Shown here in pieces: positions 7,078 to 16,030 of a stretch of 64,000 bases of DNA; positions within the stretch are counted from its first letter, which is position 1; the number at the start of each line of letters is the position of its first letter. Position numbers and translations under genes: made by a program. The stretch covers positions 36,104 to 100,103 of the forward strand of contig JAJRPG010000102.1 in NCBI GenBank assembly GCA_024280855.1, written 5' to 3'. The DNA comes from Planctomycetota bacterium (GTDB lineage Bacteria > Planctomycetota > Phycisphaerae > UBA1845). Below the pieces are notes generated by a model. The model was given only the letters and a program-made list of their open reading frames with translations. It searched no databases and was not told the DNA's origin.

Positions 7078-9405
7078 TTAGCGGTCGATAGCCTGCTTCT
7101 TGGTTGTTGGCGATGTCGTATCGTTAGCGAAAACTAACGTGGGGTTCGACATGCTCAGCAACTTTATGCGCATGTGCAATAGGGCTGTGTCTAGTTGGGG
7201 GTCCGTGTCTGGACGAGTGTTTTCGTTTGGCTGTTCCAACGGGGGAAGCTTCGGTTCTTCATCGTCCTTATCATCAGTGGCGTCTGCTACTTTCTCGACT
7301 GACTCAGCGTCGTCTTCAGATTTATTCTTTTCAAGGGTTATAGCATCTACTTCAATATTTTCACCATTTTTGTCACCTTTGGCGTCTTCATCATTCTTGT
7401 CGCTATCCTTGTCGTCGTCTTTCGCCTTATCTTTTTGTGGGCCTAACAAGTCGGCTTTGCGGCGCAATTTGTACATGTTGGCTCGTTCGTGATAGACGAG
7501 TTTGACGGGCAAGTTCGGCTCTACGCCCCAGGTCTCTGACGTTACCTCGCGGTGTAGAGAGCGACCGCTGGGCAAGAAATACCTGGCTGTGGTGAGTTTC
7601 AGCTTGGCTTTGGTGTGACTCAATTGGATGAGATTTTGCACGCTGAATTTTCCGAAGGTGCGTGCGCCGATGGTAATACCGTGGTGGTTGTCTTGTATGG
7701 CGCCTGCGAGAATCTCAGAGGCACTGGCACTATTTTCGTCAGTGAGTACCGCTAGCGGTAGGTTGGCCCAGGGTCCGTTGCCTGGCGCATTGAGTCGTTG
7801 GTTTTCGGATGGGTCTCTCCCGCGAGTGCTGACGACGCCGTCGCCACCTTTTAGGAATAAGGATGACATTTTCCAAGCAGAGTCTAGTAGTCCGCCAGGA
7901 TTGCCGCGTAAATCCAGCACGACGCCTTTCATGCCGCCTGCTTCGAGTTGACTCAGTACGTTGGCTACGTCTTCGACAGTGTTACGCATGAAGTTGGTGA
8001 TGCGCACATAGCCTATTCCCTGTTCGCGGTCCAGCCAATAATTCCATTTTTCGTTCTTGTCTCGGCTAATGCCTTTGACGGATTGAATTTTCACGCGAGC
8101 GCGTGTGAGCGGGAAGATGAGGTTCTTCTCGTCTCGCCTTACGGTGAGCGTGACTTCGGTTCCTTGCGGGCCGGTGATAATGTCTATGACTTTGTTGATG
8201 GTTAAGCCTTTGATTGCCCGGCCATCTACATGAGAGATTATGTCGCCGGATTGTATGCCAGCGCGATAGGCCGGAGTATCTTCCAGCGGTGTGACAACTT
8301 CAATCTCCTCGGTGGTACGATTTTCCAAAATGGAAATACCAACGCCGACAAAATCGCCACGGGTGTGTTTATCGAATTGGCTGGTCGCTTGCGGCCAAAT
8401 TATGGTGGTGTAGTCGTCGAGTGGTTCCAACGCGCCGCGCATGATTTCCGAAACGATTAACTCGCGCGGCAGGCGAACTGTCTGCGGGTTAATATTATAC
8501 ACGATGCGACGCATAATGCGCACGGCTTCTCGTCGAGACAGCGTAGGTGCGGTGCGTACTTGGTCTAGTCGTGCTTGCAGACGTTGGATGAAATCCTTGC
8601 GGTCATCTTCATTGCCCAGCCCATCGAAGTGTTCAATGGCAGATTCTGACTCAGTAAGGTAGAGCAGTTGTTCCAGGCCGCTTTCGGTGATGGCCTTGAA
8701 ATCTGCTTGCTCGACATAGTAAAGCTCGATGTATTCGAGTGCGGCTTCGGCGTCGTCCCATTTAATTTTCTCTACGCGCTCTTCCCAGGCTTCGATGCTC
8801 TTTTCGTCTTTGAACATGGATTCGAGACGCAGGTGCGTGAGGGCTTCGTGTTCCAGCTTTTTATATCGAGGTTCTTTTTGAAATACGTCTCCGAGTCTGG
8901 CGTAATAGCCCCAGGCTTCTGTCCACTCGGCATCTTTGCGGGCTTTTTCGGCTGCTTCTATGGAGCTACTAATTAGTGCGTCAATCCAATCTTTTTTGAG
9001 AAACGCTTGTTTATCTGGAGCGCAGTCCGCTGCGAGCAGCATCCAGTCCAAGGCGATTTTGTATTCTTCTCGCTCAATGCGTTCTTTGGCATACTTCGAG
9101 TAGAGTTCAATTTCTTTGTGATCGAATTCTAAACGGGTGGCTTGTTTTTGTTGGTATTCTGCCAGCCATGCGCTGACCTTTTTTGTAATGGGGCCGCCAT
9201 CTGGTATGAGCTGAATGGTCTTCGCCGCAGAGTCAAAATGACCTTCCGTGGCCTGCTCTAATGTTTGTCGCCAGAGTTTGTTATTGGAATTAGAGGCGGT
9301 TTGCGTGGTATCTTTAGCCAGCGCCATAGGTAGTGACGTCAGGGCTAGTAGTGATAGTGCGCCAACGATTGTCCAAGTTTTTGTTTTAGCGGAACAACTC
9401 TGCAT
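7078..9405 (-). CDS. C-terminal processing peptidase (S41 family) with PDZ domain
   Basis: A 775-residue exported serine protease. The start chosen is the ATG at 9403-9405, nine codons inside the longest frame, because GAAGGAG lies five bases upstream and a clean signal peptide follows (WTIVGALSLLALTSLPMALA). Residues 30-290 are helical and tetratricopeptide-like. A PDZ domain spans about 350-430 (VGVGISI, AYRAGIQSGDIISHVDGR). The peptidase core holds DLRGNPGG, then SASASEILAGA with the nucleophilic Ser near 562, and FGKFSVQN with the catalytic Lys near 584, so it should be active. The C-terminus has an unusual acidic/lysine-rich low-complexity stretch of about 60 residues (KDDDKDSDKNDEDAKGDK) before a final helix. 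Likely periplasmic processing or quality control of proteins. Confidence 0.9.
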   Translation of the reverse strand: MQSCSAKTKTWTIVGALSLLALTSLPMALAKDTTQTASNSNNKLWRQTLEQATEGHFDSAAKTIQLIPDGGPITKKVSAWLAEYQQKQATRLEFDHKEIELYSKYAKERIEREEYKIALDWMLLAADCAPDKQAFLKKDWIDALISSSIEAAEKARKDAEWTEAWGYYARLGDVFQKEPRYKKLEHEALTHLRLESMFKDEKSIEAWEERVEKIKWDDAEAALEYIELYYVEQADFKAITESGLEQLLYLTESESAIEHFDGLGNEDDRKDFIQRLQARLDQVRTAPTLSRREAVRIMRRIVYNINPQTVRLPRELIVSEIMRGALEPLDDYTTIIWPQATSQFDKHTRGDFVGVGISILENRTTEEIEVVTPLEDTPAYRAGIQSGDIISHVDGRAIKGLTINKVIDIITGPQGTEVTLTVRRDEKNLIFPLTRARVKIQSVKGISRDKNEKWNYWLDREQGIGYVRITNFMRNTVEDVANVLSQLEAGGMKGVVLDLRGNPGGLLDSAWKMSSLFLKGGDGVVSTRGRDPSENQRLNAPGNGPWANLPLAVLTDENSASASEILAGAIQDNHHGITIGARTFGKFSVQNLIQLSHTKAKLKLTTARYFLPSGRSLHREVTSETWGVEPNLPVKLVYHERANMYKLRRKADLLGPQKDKAKDDDKDSDKNDEDAKGDKNGENIEVDAITLEKNKSEDDAESVEKVADATDDKDDEEPKLPPLEQPNENTRPDTDPQLDTALLHMRIKLLSMSNPTLVFANDTTSPTTKKQAIDR

Positions 9406-10123
9406 GATGACTCCTTCGTTACTCATGGACATGCCCTATCCCGCGCATAGCGCGTCGCAGGCGACAATCGAAAGGGCATGTTTACCCCGCCTGCTGTTTC
9501 GTGCTAACCGAAATGCCAAGCACGATTTTGCACAACCATATGCGTTGATTAGCCAGGGCGAGCCTGGACATTAGTGTGCAATCCGGTGAGAACCGACCAT
9601 ACATCGAGGATACATGGCCCGCCTCGATTACAGTATATGGTTGAAATAACCGCCGGTCCACTGATTATTAATCATCTAAGGGTACGGAGGGTGTTCGGTT
9701 TTCCCCTCATGCTAACGCACAACTCCTTACTAGTTTACTTTTCGGCTTGCGAAATACCCGTAGTTAGGCGAAACGCGCCTCTAATGTCGATAGTAATTTT
9801 CGGACTATCGTGCATATGCACTACGAGGGAGCGTTCGTGCGATTTAGGTGTTACAGTCTTGTTATCCAGACGATTCCTTGCAAACTTATGGGTCTAAAAG
9901 TTAGCCTCAATGTAGCTGAGGTTGCTGGCCTGGTTATATAGAGGTCTGGGCTGAGGAGGTTGTTTCGGCTTTCACAACTAATTACAAGTGCGTCCATTTG
10001 TGCGACGATGCGGGCGCTTGGTAATTGATGGGTGGCATGGGTTTGCTACTGCATACCTGCGAGGAAATAAGTATTGAGGCTAGCTCCTGCCACCCGGCTA
10101 AGGATAGGCGACGGAATAATTGT
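9406..10123. other. 718-bp intergenic region between divergent protease and uvrA genes
   Basis: No frame here has protein character or a binding site. Two hairpins are visible: ATCGAGG/CCTCGAT arms around 9605-9635, and CCTCA/TGAGG arms at about 9904-9921. Both genes are read away from this stretch, so promoters for the protease and uvrA must lie in it; I could not pick a convincing -35/-10 pair. I compared it by eye with tmRNA, RNase P, SRP RNA and common riboswitch landmarks and found no match. A small RNA is possible but unsupported. Confidence 0.4.
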
Positions 10124-12964
10124 ATGAATGACGATACGGCGATACGAGTTTTCGGAGCGCGACAGCATAACCTCAAAAACATCGATGTGGTTTTTCCGCG
10201 TGGTGCGCTCACGGTTATTACTGGGCCTTCCGGGTCGGGAAAAAGTTCGCTGGCTTTTGATACGATTCACGCCGAAGGGCAGCGGCGATATGTGGAGTCT
10301 CTCTCGGCTTATGCCCGACAATTTCTCGAGCAGTTACAAAAGCCGGATGTAGACCGCGTTGAGGGGTTGAGTCCTACGATTGCGATTGAGCAGCGCGGCA
10401 TGAGCGCCGGTCCTCGATCCATCGTAGCTACGAGTACCGACATTTATGATTATCTGCGCGTACTGTTTGCCAGAGTGGGTGAGCCTCGATGTTGGATTTG
10501 TGACGGGCTGATCGAAAAGCAATCTACCGCGCAAATTGTTGACACCATCCTGGCAGAGCCTCACGGCCAGCGCGTGTTGGTGTTATCGCCACTCATTCAT
10601 GAGCAGCGCGGCGCACAGCGAAAACTATTTGAGCGTCTATCCAGGGAGGGATATGTGCGCGTGCGGGTCGATGGCGTGGTTAGTCTAATTGAGGATGTGG
10701 GTGAGCTTGCTGCGAAACAGTCTCACACGATAGATGTTGTGGTGGACCGACTTGTCACCAAGCCTGAGATAGCTACTCGGCTGGCGGATAGTGTCGAACT
10801 AGCGACGAAGTTATCGCGAGGCCGGGTGATATTGTCTTTTCAGCAGGCGGATAAAACCTGGCGTGATATGCGGTTTTCCACGACGTTAACCTGCCCGCTG
10901 CATGACGAAGTTTGTATCGAAAATCTTTCGCCTCAATTGTTTAGCTTTAATTCGCCTCAAGGCGCGTGTCCAGACTGTCACGGCCTTGGCATTACATCTG
11001 ATTTCGATCCGGAGTTGGTGATAGCTGATCCGGATTTGTCATTGGCTGATGGTGCGGTCGCTGCTTGGAAACGGCAGGGAAAGCAGCTTAATGCGGCCTA
11101 TCAGCAGATGATTCACGAGTTTTGTGATCGGTTTAAGGTGTTGCCCGATGCGCCGTTTAAGAATATCGATAAGGAGAAGAAACGAATTTTACTTGAGGGC
11201 ACGTCAGCTGCGGATGAGAAGGCGTATGAATTTTCCTTTGAAGGTGTGATGCCAAACCTCAAACGTCGCTGGCAGACGACGGATTCTGAGTCAGCTAAGC
11301 AGCGGCTTCATGCCTTTTTAGCGGAGTCGCAGTGTTTGTCGTGTAAAGGTACGCGACTCTCTCAAGCGTCATTAGCTGTGCGCTTTCACTCTCAGACGAT
11401 GGCTCAGATAACTTCGTTGACCATTGAGGATGCCCTGGCGTTTTTTAAGTCATATAAGCCTGAGGGCGAAGCCGTGAAAATAGCAGAGCCTTTGCTCAAA
11501 GATGTCATCCATCGCCTGCAATTTCTAGTAGAAGTGGGTGTCGAATACCTGACACTAGACCGAGCTAGTCATACGCTGTCAGGGGGGGAATGGCAGCGCA
11601 TTCGCCTGGCGACACAAATCGGTGGCGGATTATCCGGGGTATGTTATGTGTTGGATGAGCCGACCGTGGGGCTGCACCCGCGCGATTCACAGCGTCTTTT
11701 AGGTATCCTTCAAAATTTATCGCACATGGGTAACACCGTGATTGTGGTGGAACACGACGAATCGATTGTAGCTGGTGCGGACCACATGATAGACATTGGC
11801 CCTGGCGCGGGGGCGAGGGGCGGAGAAGTAATCGCAGAGGGAACCGTTAAAGAAGTTCTAGCAAATGAAAATTCGTTGACCGCTCGTTTTCTCGCTGGCA
11901 CGTTAAGTATTGAGGTGCCGAAAAAGCGCAGGGCATTCGATCGTGATCGATGCGTAGAAATCAAAGGCATTACGGCTAATAATCTTAAAAATATAGATGT
12001 ATCTATTCCGCTAGGATGCTTGGTGGCGGTGACGGGCGTGTCGGGGAGTGGAAAAAGCACGCTGGTGTCTGACGTTTTGTTGCGAGCGCTTCGTCGAGAA
12101 GTTTTTCGTAAAGGGCCTAAGCCCGGTTCGTTCAAGCAGTTGGTGGGCGCGTCTTTTGTCGATCACCTTGTAGAAGTGGACCAATCGCCTATCGGTAAGA
12201 GTCCTCGCAGTACGCCGGCTACTTATGTTGGCGTGCTCGATCATATTAGAACGCTGCTTTCCCAGGCGAGGTTAGCAAAAATACGAGGTTATAGCCCGGC
12301 GCGATTTAGCTTTAATATCAAGGGAGGTCGTTGCGAACATTGCGAAGGGCAGGGGACCAAGCGCGTGTCGATGCACTTTCTTCCAGATGTTTATGTTATT
12401 TGCGAACATTGTCAGGGTCGGCGATTTAATCGCGAAACGTTGGAAGTCCGTTTCCGTGGTAAAAATATTGCGGACATGTTAGAGATGCGCGTGGAAGAAG
12501 CCGCGCTGTTTTTCGAGAATTTTTCTAACATTCGTAAGCGTATTAAGGTATTGCTGGAGGTCGGGCTGGGATATATGTCACTGGGTCAGCCATCGAGTAC
12601 GCTATCGGGCGGGGAGGCCCAGCGTATTAAGCTCGCTTCAGAGTTGCATAAGACCAGTCACGAACACACGCTCTATATGCTGGACGAACCGACGACCGGA
12701 CTGCATTTTTCTGACGTGCAACATTTGCTTGGCGTGTTAAATCGGCTGGTGGACCAGGGGCATACCGTGATTTGTGTCGAGCATAATTTAGATGTGATTA
12801 AGGTGGCGGATTGGGTGATTGATCTTGGCCCTGGTGGCGGTCAGCATGGCGGTCGAATCATGGCCCAGGGAACGCCTGAACAAATTGTAGAATGTCAGGA
12901 TAGTGTCACGGGGCAGTGGTTGAAGGGGCGTCTAGCTGGACAGCCTCCGTTGGTTGAGGTGTAG
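10124..12964 (+). CDS. uvrA: excinuclease ABC subunit A
   Basis: A 946-residue UvrA, the DNA-damage-sensing ATPase of nucleotide excision repair that loads UvrB onto lesions. The ATG at 10124 gives the family N-terminus ([16 protein letters not shown]); the 33 codons upstream are not part of the family. Both ABC modules are complete: Walker [10 protein letters not shown] near residue 35 and GVSGSGKST near 638, signatures LSGGEWQRI near 485 and LSGGEAQRI near 826, and Walker [10 protein letters not shown] and MLDEPTTGL. Zinc sites are visible as CPDCHGLG and, in the second half, CEHCEGQG with CEHCQGRR. The last 59 bp overlap the convergent thioredoxin-like gene. Confidence 0.97.
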   Translation: MNDDTAIRVFGARQHNLKNIDVVFPRGALTVITGPSGSGKSSLAFDTIHAEGQRRYVESLSAYARQFLEQLQKPDVDRVEGLSPTIAIEQRGMSAGPRSIVATSTDIYDYLRVLFARVGEPRCWICDGLIEKQSTAQIVDTILAEPHGQRVLVLSPLIHEQRGAQRKLFERLSREGYVRVRVDGVVSLIEDVGELAAKQSHTIDVVVDRLVTKPEIATRLADSVELATKLSRGRVILSFQQADKTWRDMRFSTTLTCPLHDEVCIENLSPQLFSFNSPQGACPDCHGLGITSDFDPELVIADPDLSLADGAVAAWKRQGKQLNAAYQQMIHEFCDRFKVLPDAPFKNIDKEKKRILLEGTSAADEKAYEFSFEGVMPNLKRRWQTTDSESAKQRLHAFLAESQCLSCKGTRLSQASLAVRFHSQTMAQITSLTIEDALAFFKSYKPEGEAVKIAEPLLKDVIHRLQFLVEVGVEYLTLDRASHTLSGGEWQRIRLATQIGGGLSGVCYVLDEPTVGLHPRDSQRLLGILQNLSHMGNTVIVVEHDESIVAGADHMIDIGPGAGARGGEVIAEGTVKEVLANENSLTARFLAGTLSIEVPKKRRAFDRDRCVEIKGITANNLKNIDVSIPLGCLVAVTGVSGSGKSTLVSDVLLRALRREVFRKGPKPGSFKQLVGASFVDHLVEVDQSPIGKSPRSTPATYVGVLDHIRTLLSQARLAKIRGYSPARFSFNIKGGRCEHCEGQGTKRVSMHFLPDVYVICEHCQGRRFNRETLEVRFRGKNIADMLEMRVEEAALFFENFSNIRKRIKVLLEVGLGYMSLGQPSSTLSGGEAQRIKLASELHKTSHEHTLYMLDEPTTGLHFSDVQHLLGVLNRLVDQGHTVICVEHNLDVIKVADWVIDLGPGGGQHGGRIMAQGTPEQIVECQDSVTGQWLKGRLAGQPPLVEV

Positions 12965-13421
12965 CTAAACGCTGAGTCGCACGATCTATGAAAGCTATGA
13001 ATTCATCCGTGGTTTGATACCCTTGACACTTAGACACCAATTGGCCATTGGCTTTAATGACTGCGTAGGTGGGCGTGCCATAGACGCTGTAGCGGTTGGC
13101 TAATTCTCGTTCGCGGGTCGCATCTAAACGAACCGTAACAAACGGTTCTAGTGCCTGAACAACTTGACTTTGTGGTAAAACTTTGCGGTCCATAGCGACG
13201 CACGGTCCGCAGCCATCCATGTAAAAGGCGAGCATCATTGGTTTACGATCGTCAGCTGCTTCTTTTTGTGCAGATTGGAAGTTGTTTTCCCATCCCGGTA
13301 GTGGCTGAGCGGGCCTGAGGAACCATATGTACGCACCAATCAAGACGGCCCATATTAAAATGTGGCTCAGCTTGAAAGTCGATCCTGTGGTTCGGGGCAT
13401 GGATGATGTCATGATATTCAT
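12906..13421 (-). CDS. membrane-anchored thioredoxin-like protein (CGPC)
   Basis: A protein of about 171 residues with one N-terminal membrane helix (HILIWAVLIGAYIWFL) and an outside thioredoxin fold. MMLAFYMDGCGPCVAMDRK carries the CGPC redox pair and YGTPTYAVI the cis-proline. It resembles thioredoxin-fold proteins of the DUF255/thioredoxin_7 type more than TlpA. A role as periplasmic disulfide reductase or thiol carrier is likely. Several in-frame starts exist (TTG 13427, ATG 13421, ATG 13412) with no strong binding site; the second is shown. The 3' end overlaps the end of uvrA by 59 bp on the opposite strand. Confidence 0.85.
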   Translation of the reverse strand: MNIMTSSMPRTTGSTFKLSHILIWAVLIGAYIWFLRPAQPLPGWENNFQSAQKEAADDRKPMMLAFYMDGCGPCVAMDRKVLPQSQVVQALEPFVTVRLDATRERELANRYSVYGTPTYAVIKANGQLVSKCQGYQTTDEFIAFIDRATQRLATPQPTEAVQLDAPSTTAP

Positions 13422-13583
13422 ACTCAAGGAAACTGATCTATACTGATGAGTATTCCATGTGATCCCTATTTCTTTGTTGTTTGTGGCAGCGGTTTGTCAC
13501 TACAGAATTTCAAGGACTTGCGGTGACGTATGGCGTGCCTGTTGGCCCTATAACCATAGGCACAGTGAAACGGCATGGTTATT

Positions 13584-13766
13584 CTAGACCTTGGCTGGCG
13601 AGGGATCACGTCCATCCTCGACGATGGACGTTTTGCAGTCTCCGCCTTTAGTCAGACGGAGTTCTAACACTTTATGTGTTTGTGAACACGTCATGTGTAT
13701 CGTCGTCTCAGGCATGTCAAAGGAATGTGATCCGCCACAAGCGGGACAGTCAAATCGAACCAGCAT
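13584..13766 (-). CDS. small zinc-ribbon-like protein
   Basis: A 60-residue protein starting at the ATG at 13764-13766, preceded by GAGGTG at suitable distance. It opens MLVRFDCPACGGSHSF with a CPxCGG knuckle, has a lone Cys in HMTCSQTH and another in GGDCK. This pattern suggests a single small metal-binding ribbon with strands on both sides. No function can be assigned. It lies alone between the thioredoxin-like gene and a palindromic repeat. Confidence 0.6.
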   Translation of the reverse strand: MLVRFDCPACGGSHSFDMPETTIHMTCSQTHKVLELRLTKGGDCKTSIVEDGRDPSPAKV

Positions 13767-13911
13767 AGTCACCTCAATCTAGTTAATACCCACGATCCGT
13801 AAGCGGCGCATCATAAACGAAAGACGCGGTGCTGGCTACGACTGGACAGTTGTTGAAGGCGAGTGGCTGTGCCAACATGCGGCGTCAGGATTTTCAGTTC
13901 CGATGCCTGGA

Positions 13912-13947
13912 TGCCCCATTCTTCGGGTACTCCCGAAGAATGGGGCA
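13912..13947. repeat. palindrome with 16-bp perfect arms
   Basis: Arms at 13912-13927 (tgccccattcttcggg) and 13932-13947 are exact reverse complements around a 4-base loop (tact). No T tract follows on either side. It lies between the zinc-ribbon and the antiporter genes and is probably another extragenic palindrome; a degraded relative is at about 3850-3890. Confidence 0.85.
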
Positions 13948-13997
13948 CCCGACACATGACACGTTTTGTGATCGGGTGATTCTAGTCTGTCTATTAG

Positions 13998-15506
13998 TTA
14001 CAATACCAGCCAAGTCACGACTAGGAGTATAGGGACCAGGATACCGATGCTGTATTTCATATAGCCAAAGAAGGAGGGCATTTTCACGCCGGCCTGCTCT
14101 GCGATGCTTTTGACCATGAAATTCGGGCCATTGCCGATGTAGGTCATCGCGCCCATGAAAACCGAGCCAAGCGAGATAGCTGTGAGTAGCCGGGTGAGAA
14201 TCATCCCGCCGCCAGCTAATGTCACCACGTCAGTCGAGGCTTCCGGGGTCATGGTGGAAGCCGTCTCAAAGAACACCACATAGGTAGGGGCGTTATCAAG
14301 GAAGCTGGATAGCCCGCCGGTGATCCAGAAGAATCTGTTCGCTGAGAGGTCGCCGCCTGAGCTTAGATACGGGGCTAGTGCCTCGCTGCTGGCGTGTAGA
14401 ATTTCGATCGGGGCTTGCATACAGATAAAAATACCAATGAATAGCGCCGCGACTTCCAAAATGGCGTGGTAGTTGAACTGATTGTCCGAACGAATCTGCT
14501 TGTCGGTACACTTCAATGAAAGAACGGTAAGCCCCAACATTAGAAGTTCACGCATAAATGGGAAGGCGTTGAAGCCTAGCCCGAGGAACTCTTCGCCTGG
14601 TTTGACGAAGGCAACGCATAGCACCACGCCCATTAGCCAAACGAGATTGAGACTGCCGGATAGTTTTAGTTTGACCTTTTGCGTTTCGTCGATGATGAGA
14701 TCGCGCAGGGTTTCTTTGCGATAGGCCATCGTGTCCCAGACGTAGTAAACCACGAGCAAGGCAACCGAGGTGATTAGCCAGGGAACCCATAGGCTTAGTG
14801 TCCAGAGGAAGCTTACACCTTTGAGATACCCAAGAAACAGCGGCGGGTCGCCAATCGGCAGCAGGCAGCCGCCGACGTTACTCACTAGGAAGATGAAAAA
14901 TATCACGGTGTGTGTAACATGTTTTCGCTCGGAATTAGTTTTTAGTAGCGGTCGAATCAGAAGCATGCTTGCGCCGGTCGTCCCGACGAAACTCGCGATG
15001 AGTGCCCCGACCGCAAGGAATGCCGTGTTCGTTCCAGGGTGGGCAGCTAAGTCTCCTTTGAGCGATATGCCGCCACTAATGACGTATAGCGAAAAGAGCA
15101 GCACGATAAATGGAATGTATTCGGCCAGCACCGCGTGTTCGAGTAGGCCAATAACTTTGGCCGTACCTTGTGTGAGAAAATAATAAGTCAGCGTAATTGC
15201 GCCAAAGAGCATGGACACCATGAGTCGATTCTGGTTGCTTTCCCACCAATGCTCAGTAGCTGAGATTAACGGCAAGACTGCGATGCAAAGTAAAATGCAT
15301 ACGAAAGGGATGACAGCTAATATGCTAGGCCCATGCGCAGGACCGTCGCCATGAGCGCCTTCCTGCCCGCCGTGATGTCCGCTCATGGAATTATAGATGA
15401 GAAGCGCGACGGCTATCGCACCAAGAATAATGGCTCCCCATTGAAGTCCACTGAGCTTTCGTGGCTCGTGCATTTGTGTCGTTGGCATGTCCATACTGAT
15501 TTCCAT
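13998..15506 (-). CDS. NhaD-type sodium:proton antiporter
   Basis: A 502-residue inner-membrane transporter of the ion transporter superfamily that includes NhaD, ArsB and citrate carriers. Around twelve hydrophobic segments are visible. Between the first two is a His-rich loop ([17 protein letters not shown]) that may sense or bind cations or protons. Family marks are the [12 protein letters not shown] block, [18 protein letters not shown] and the [13 protein letters not shown] block, typical of bacterial sodium:proton antiporters in this group. Start is the ATG at 15504-15506 with GGAG ten bases upstream; ATG four codons later is an alternative. It should exchange Na+ for H+ and serve pH or salt homeostasis. 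Single gene, divergent from the beta-propeller lipoprotein. Confidence 0.87.
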   Translation of the reverse strand: MEISMDMPTTQMHEPRKLSGLQWGAIILGAIAVALLIYNSMSGHHGGQEGAHGDGPAHGPSILAVIPFVCILLCIAVLPLISATEHWWESNQNRLMVSMLFGAITLTYYFLTQGTAKVIGLLEHAVLAEYIPFIVLLFSLYVISGGISLKGDLAAHPGTNTAFLAVGALIASFVGTTGASMLLIRPLLKTNSERKHVTHTVIFFIFLVSNVGGCLLPIGDPPLFLGYLKGVSFLWTLSLWVPWLITSVALLVVYYVWDTMAYRKETLRDLIIDETQKVKLKLSGSLNLVWLMGVVLCVAFVKPGEEFLGLGFNAFPFMRELLMLGLTVLSLKCTDKQIRSDNQFNYHAILEVAALFIGIFICMQAPIEILHASSEALAPYLSSGGDLSANRFFWITGGLSSFLDNAPTYVVFFETASTMTPEASTDVVTLAGGGMILTRLLTAISLGSVFMGAMTYIGNGPNFMVKSIAEQAGVKMPSFFGYMKYSIGILVPILLVVTWLVL

Positions 15507-16030
15507 GAGCCGTCATCTCCGCGTACCGATCTATTGATCCAGTTGCGGTGCCGGCGAAAAACCCTTTTCTTGTTAGACCAGCCACTATTCGTAGTGAGCT
15601 AGTGTGCGTACCTGGCATCGTCTCAGCCTTTGCCAATTACAGATACGTCGGAATTCCAGCACCGTTATCGATCCTATCGGCTTGGAAACGGGCTTACTTA
15701 TCGATTTCTGCTCCGCTGAAACCGGTAATTAAATCGCCGGGGCAGGGGGTGATATAATGCCCGAAAACGGACGGTTAGGCCAGTATTTCGGCGTAGGGAA
15801 ATTGGTCTATAGGGAAAATCATCAGTGCTGCTATGTGGGTGGTCACGACTAATCGTTGGAACTTGTGTTATTTTTTGATGCACGCCCAATAGCTGGGATT
15901 TATGATGATTTTTATATGACTTTTCCTTGACCCGTCATTTGACTATCTCATAATTATAATGTGTAGGTCGAGCAATGTGTCTCGTTTGTGAGACACTGAT
16001 TCAATGGCAAATTTCGGGGGAGACCATCCG
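15507..16030. other. divergent intergenic region between antiporter and beta-propeller genes
   Basis: About 520 bp with no supported gene. The right end holds the promoter-like elements and hairpin annotated at 15927-15996. The left part (15540-15900) has short open frames on both strands without binding sites or protein character. Confidence 0.45.
15927..15996 (+). promoter_or_regulatory. candidate promoter and 7-bp palindrome upstream of the beta-propeller lipoprotein
   Basis: TTGACC at 15927-15932 and CATAAT at 15949-15954 are spaced by 16 bases and resemble a housekeeping-sigma promoter; a perfect TATAAT lies directly after at 15955-15960. About 20 bases downstream, GTGTCTC (15977-15983) and GAGACAC (15990-15996) form a perfect palindrome with a 6-base centre, close to the expected transcription start. 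It could be an operator or a 5' leader hairpin. Position supports this, but no experimental or comparative evidence is available. Confidence 0.45.

Noticed and set aside
9574..9897. 107-codon plus-strand frame upstream of uvrA
   Set aside because: No binding site, no recognisable protein pattern, and composition typical of random open frame.
13912..13947. Rho-independent terminator
   Set aside because: The hairpin is strong but no T run follows on either strand.
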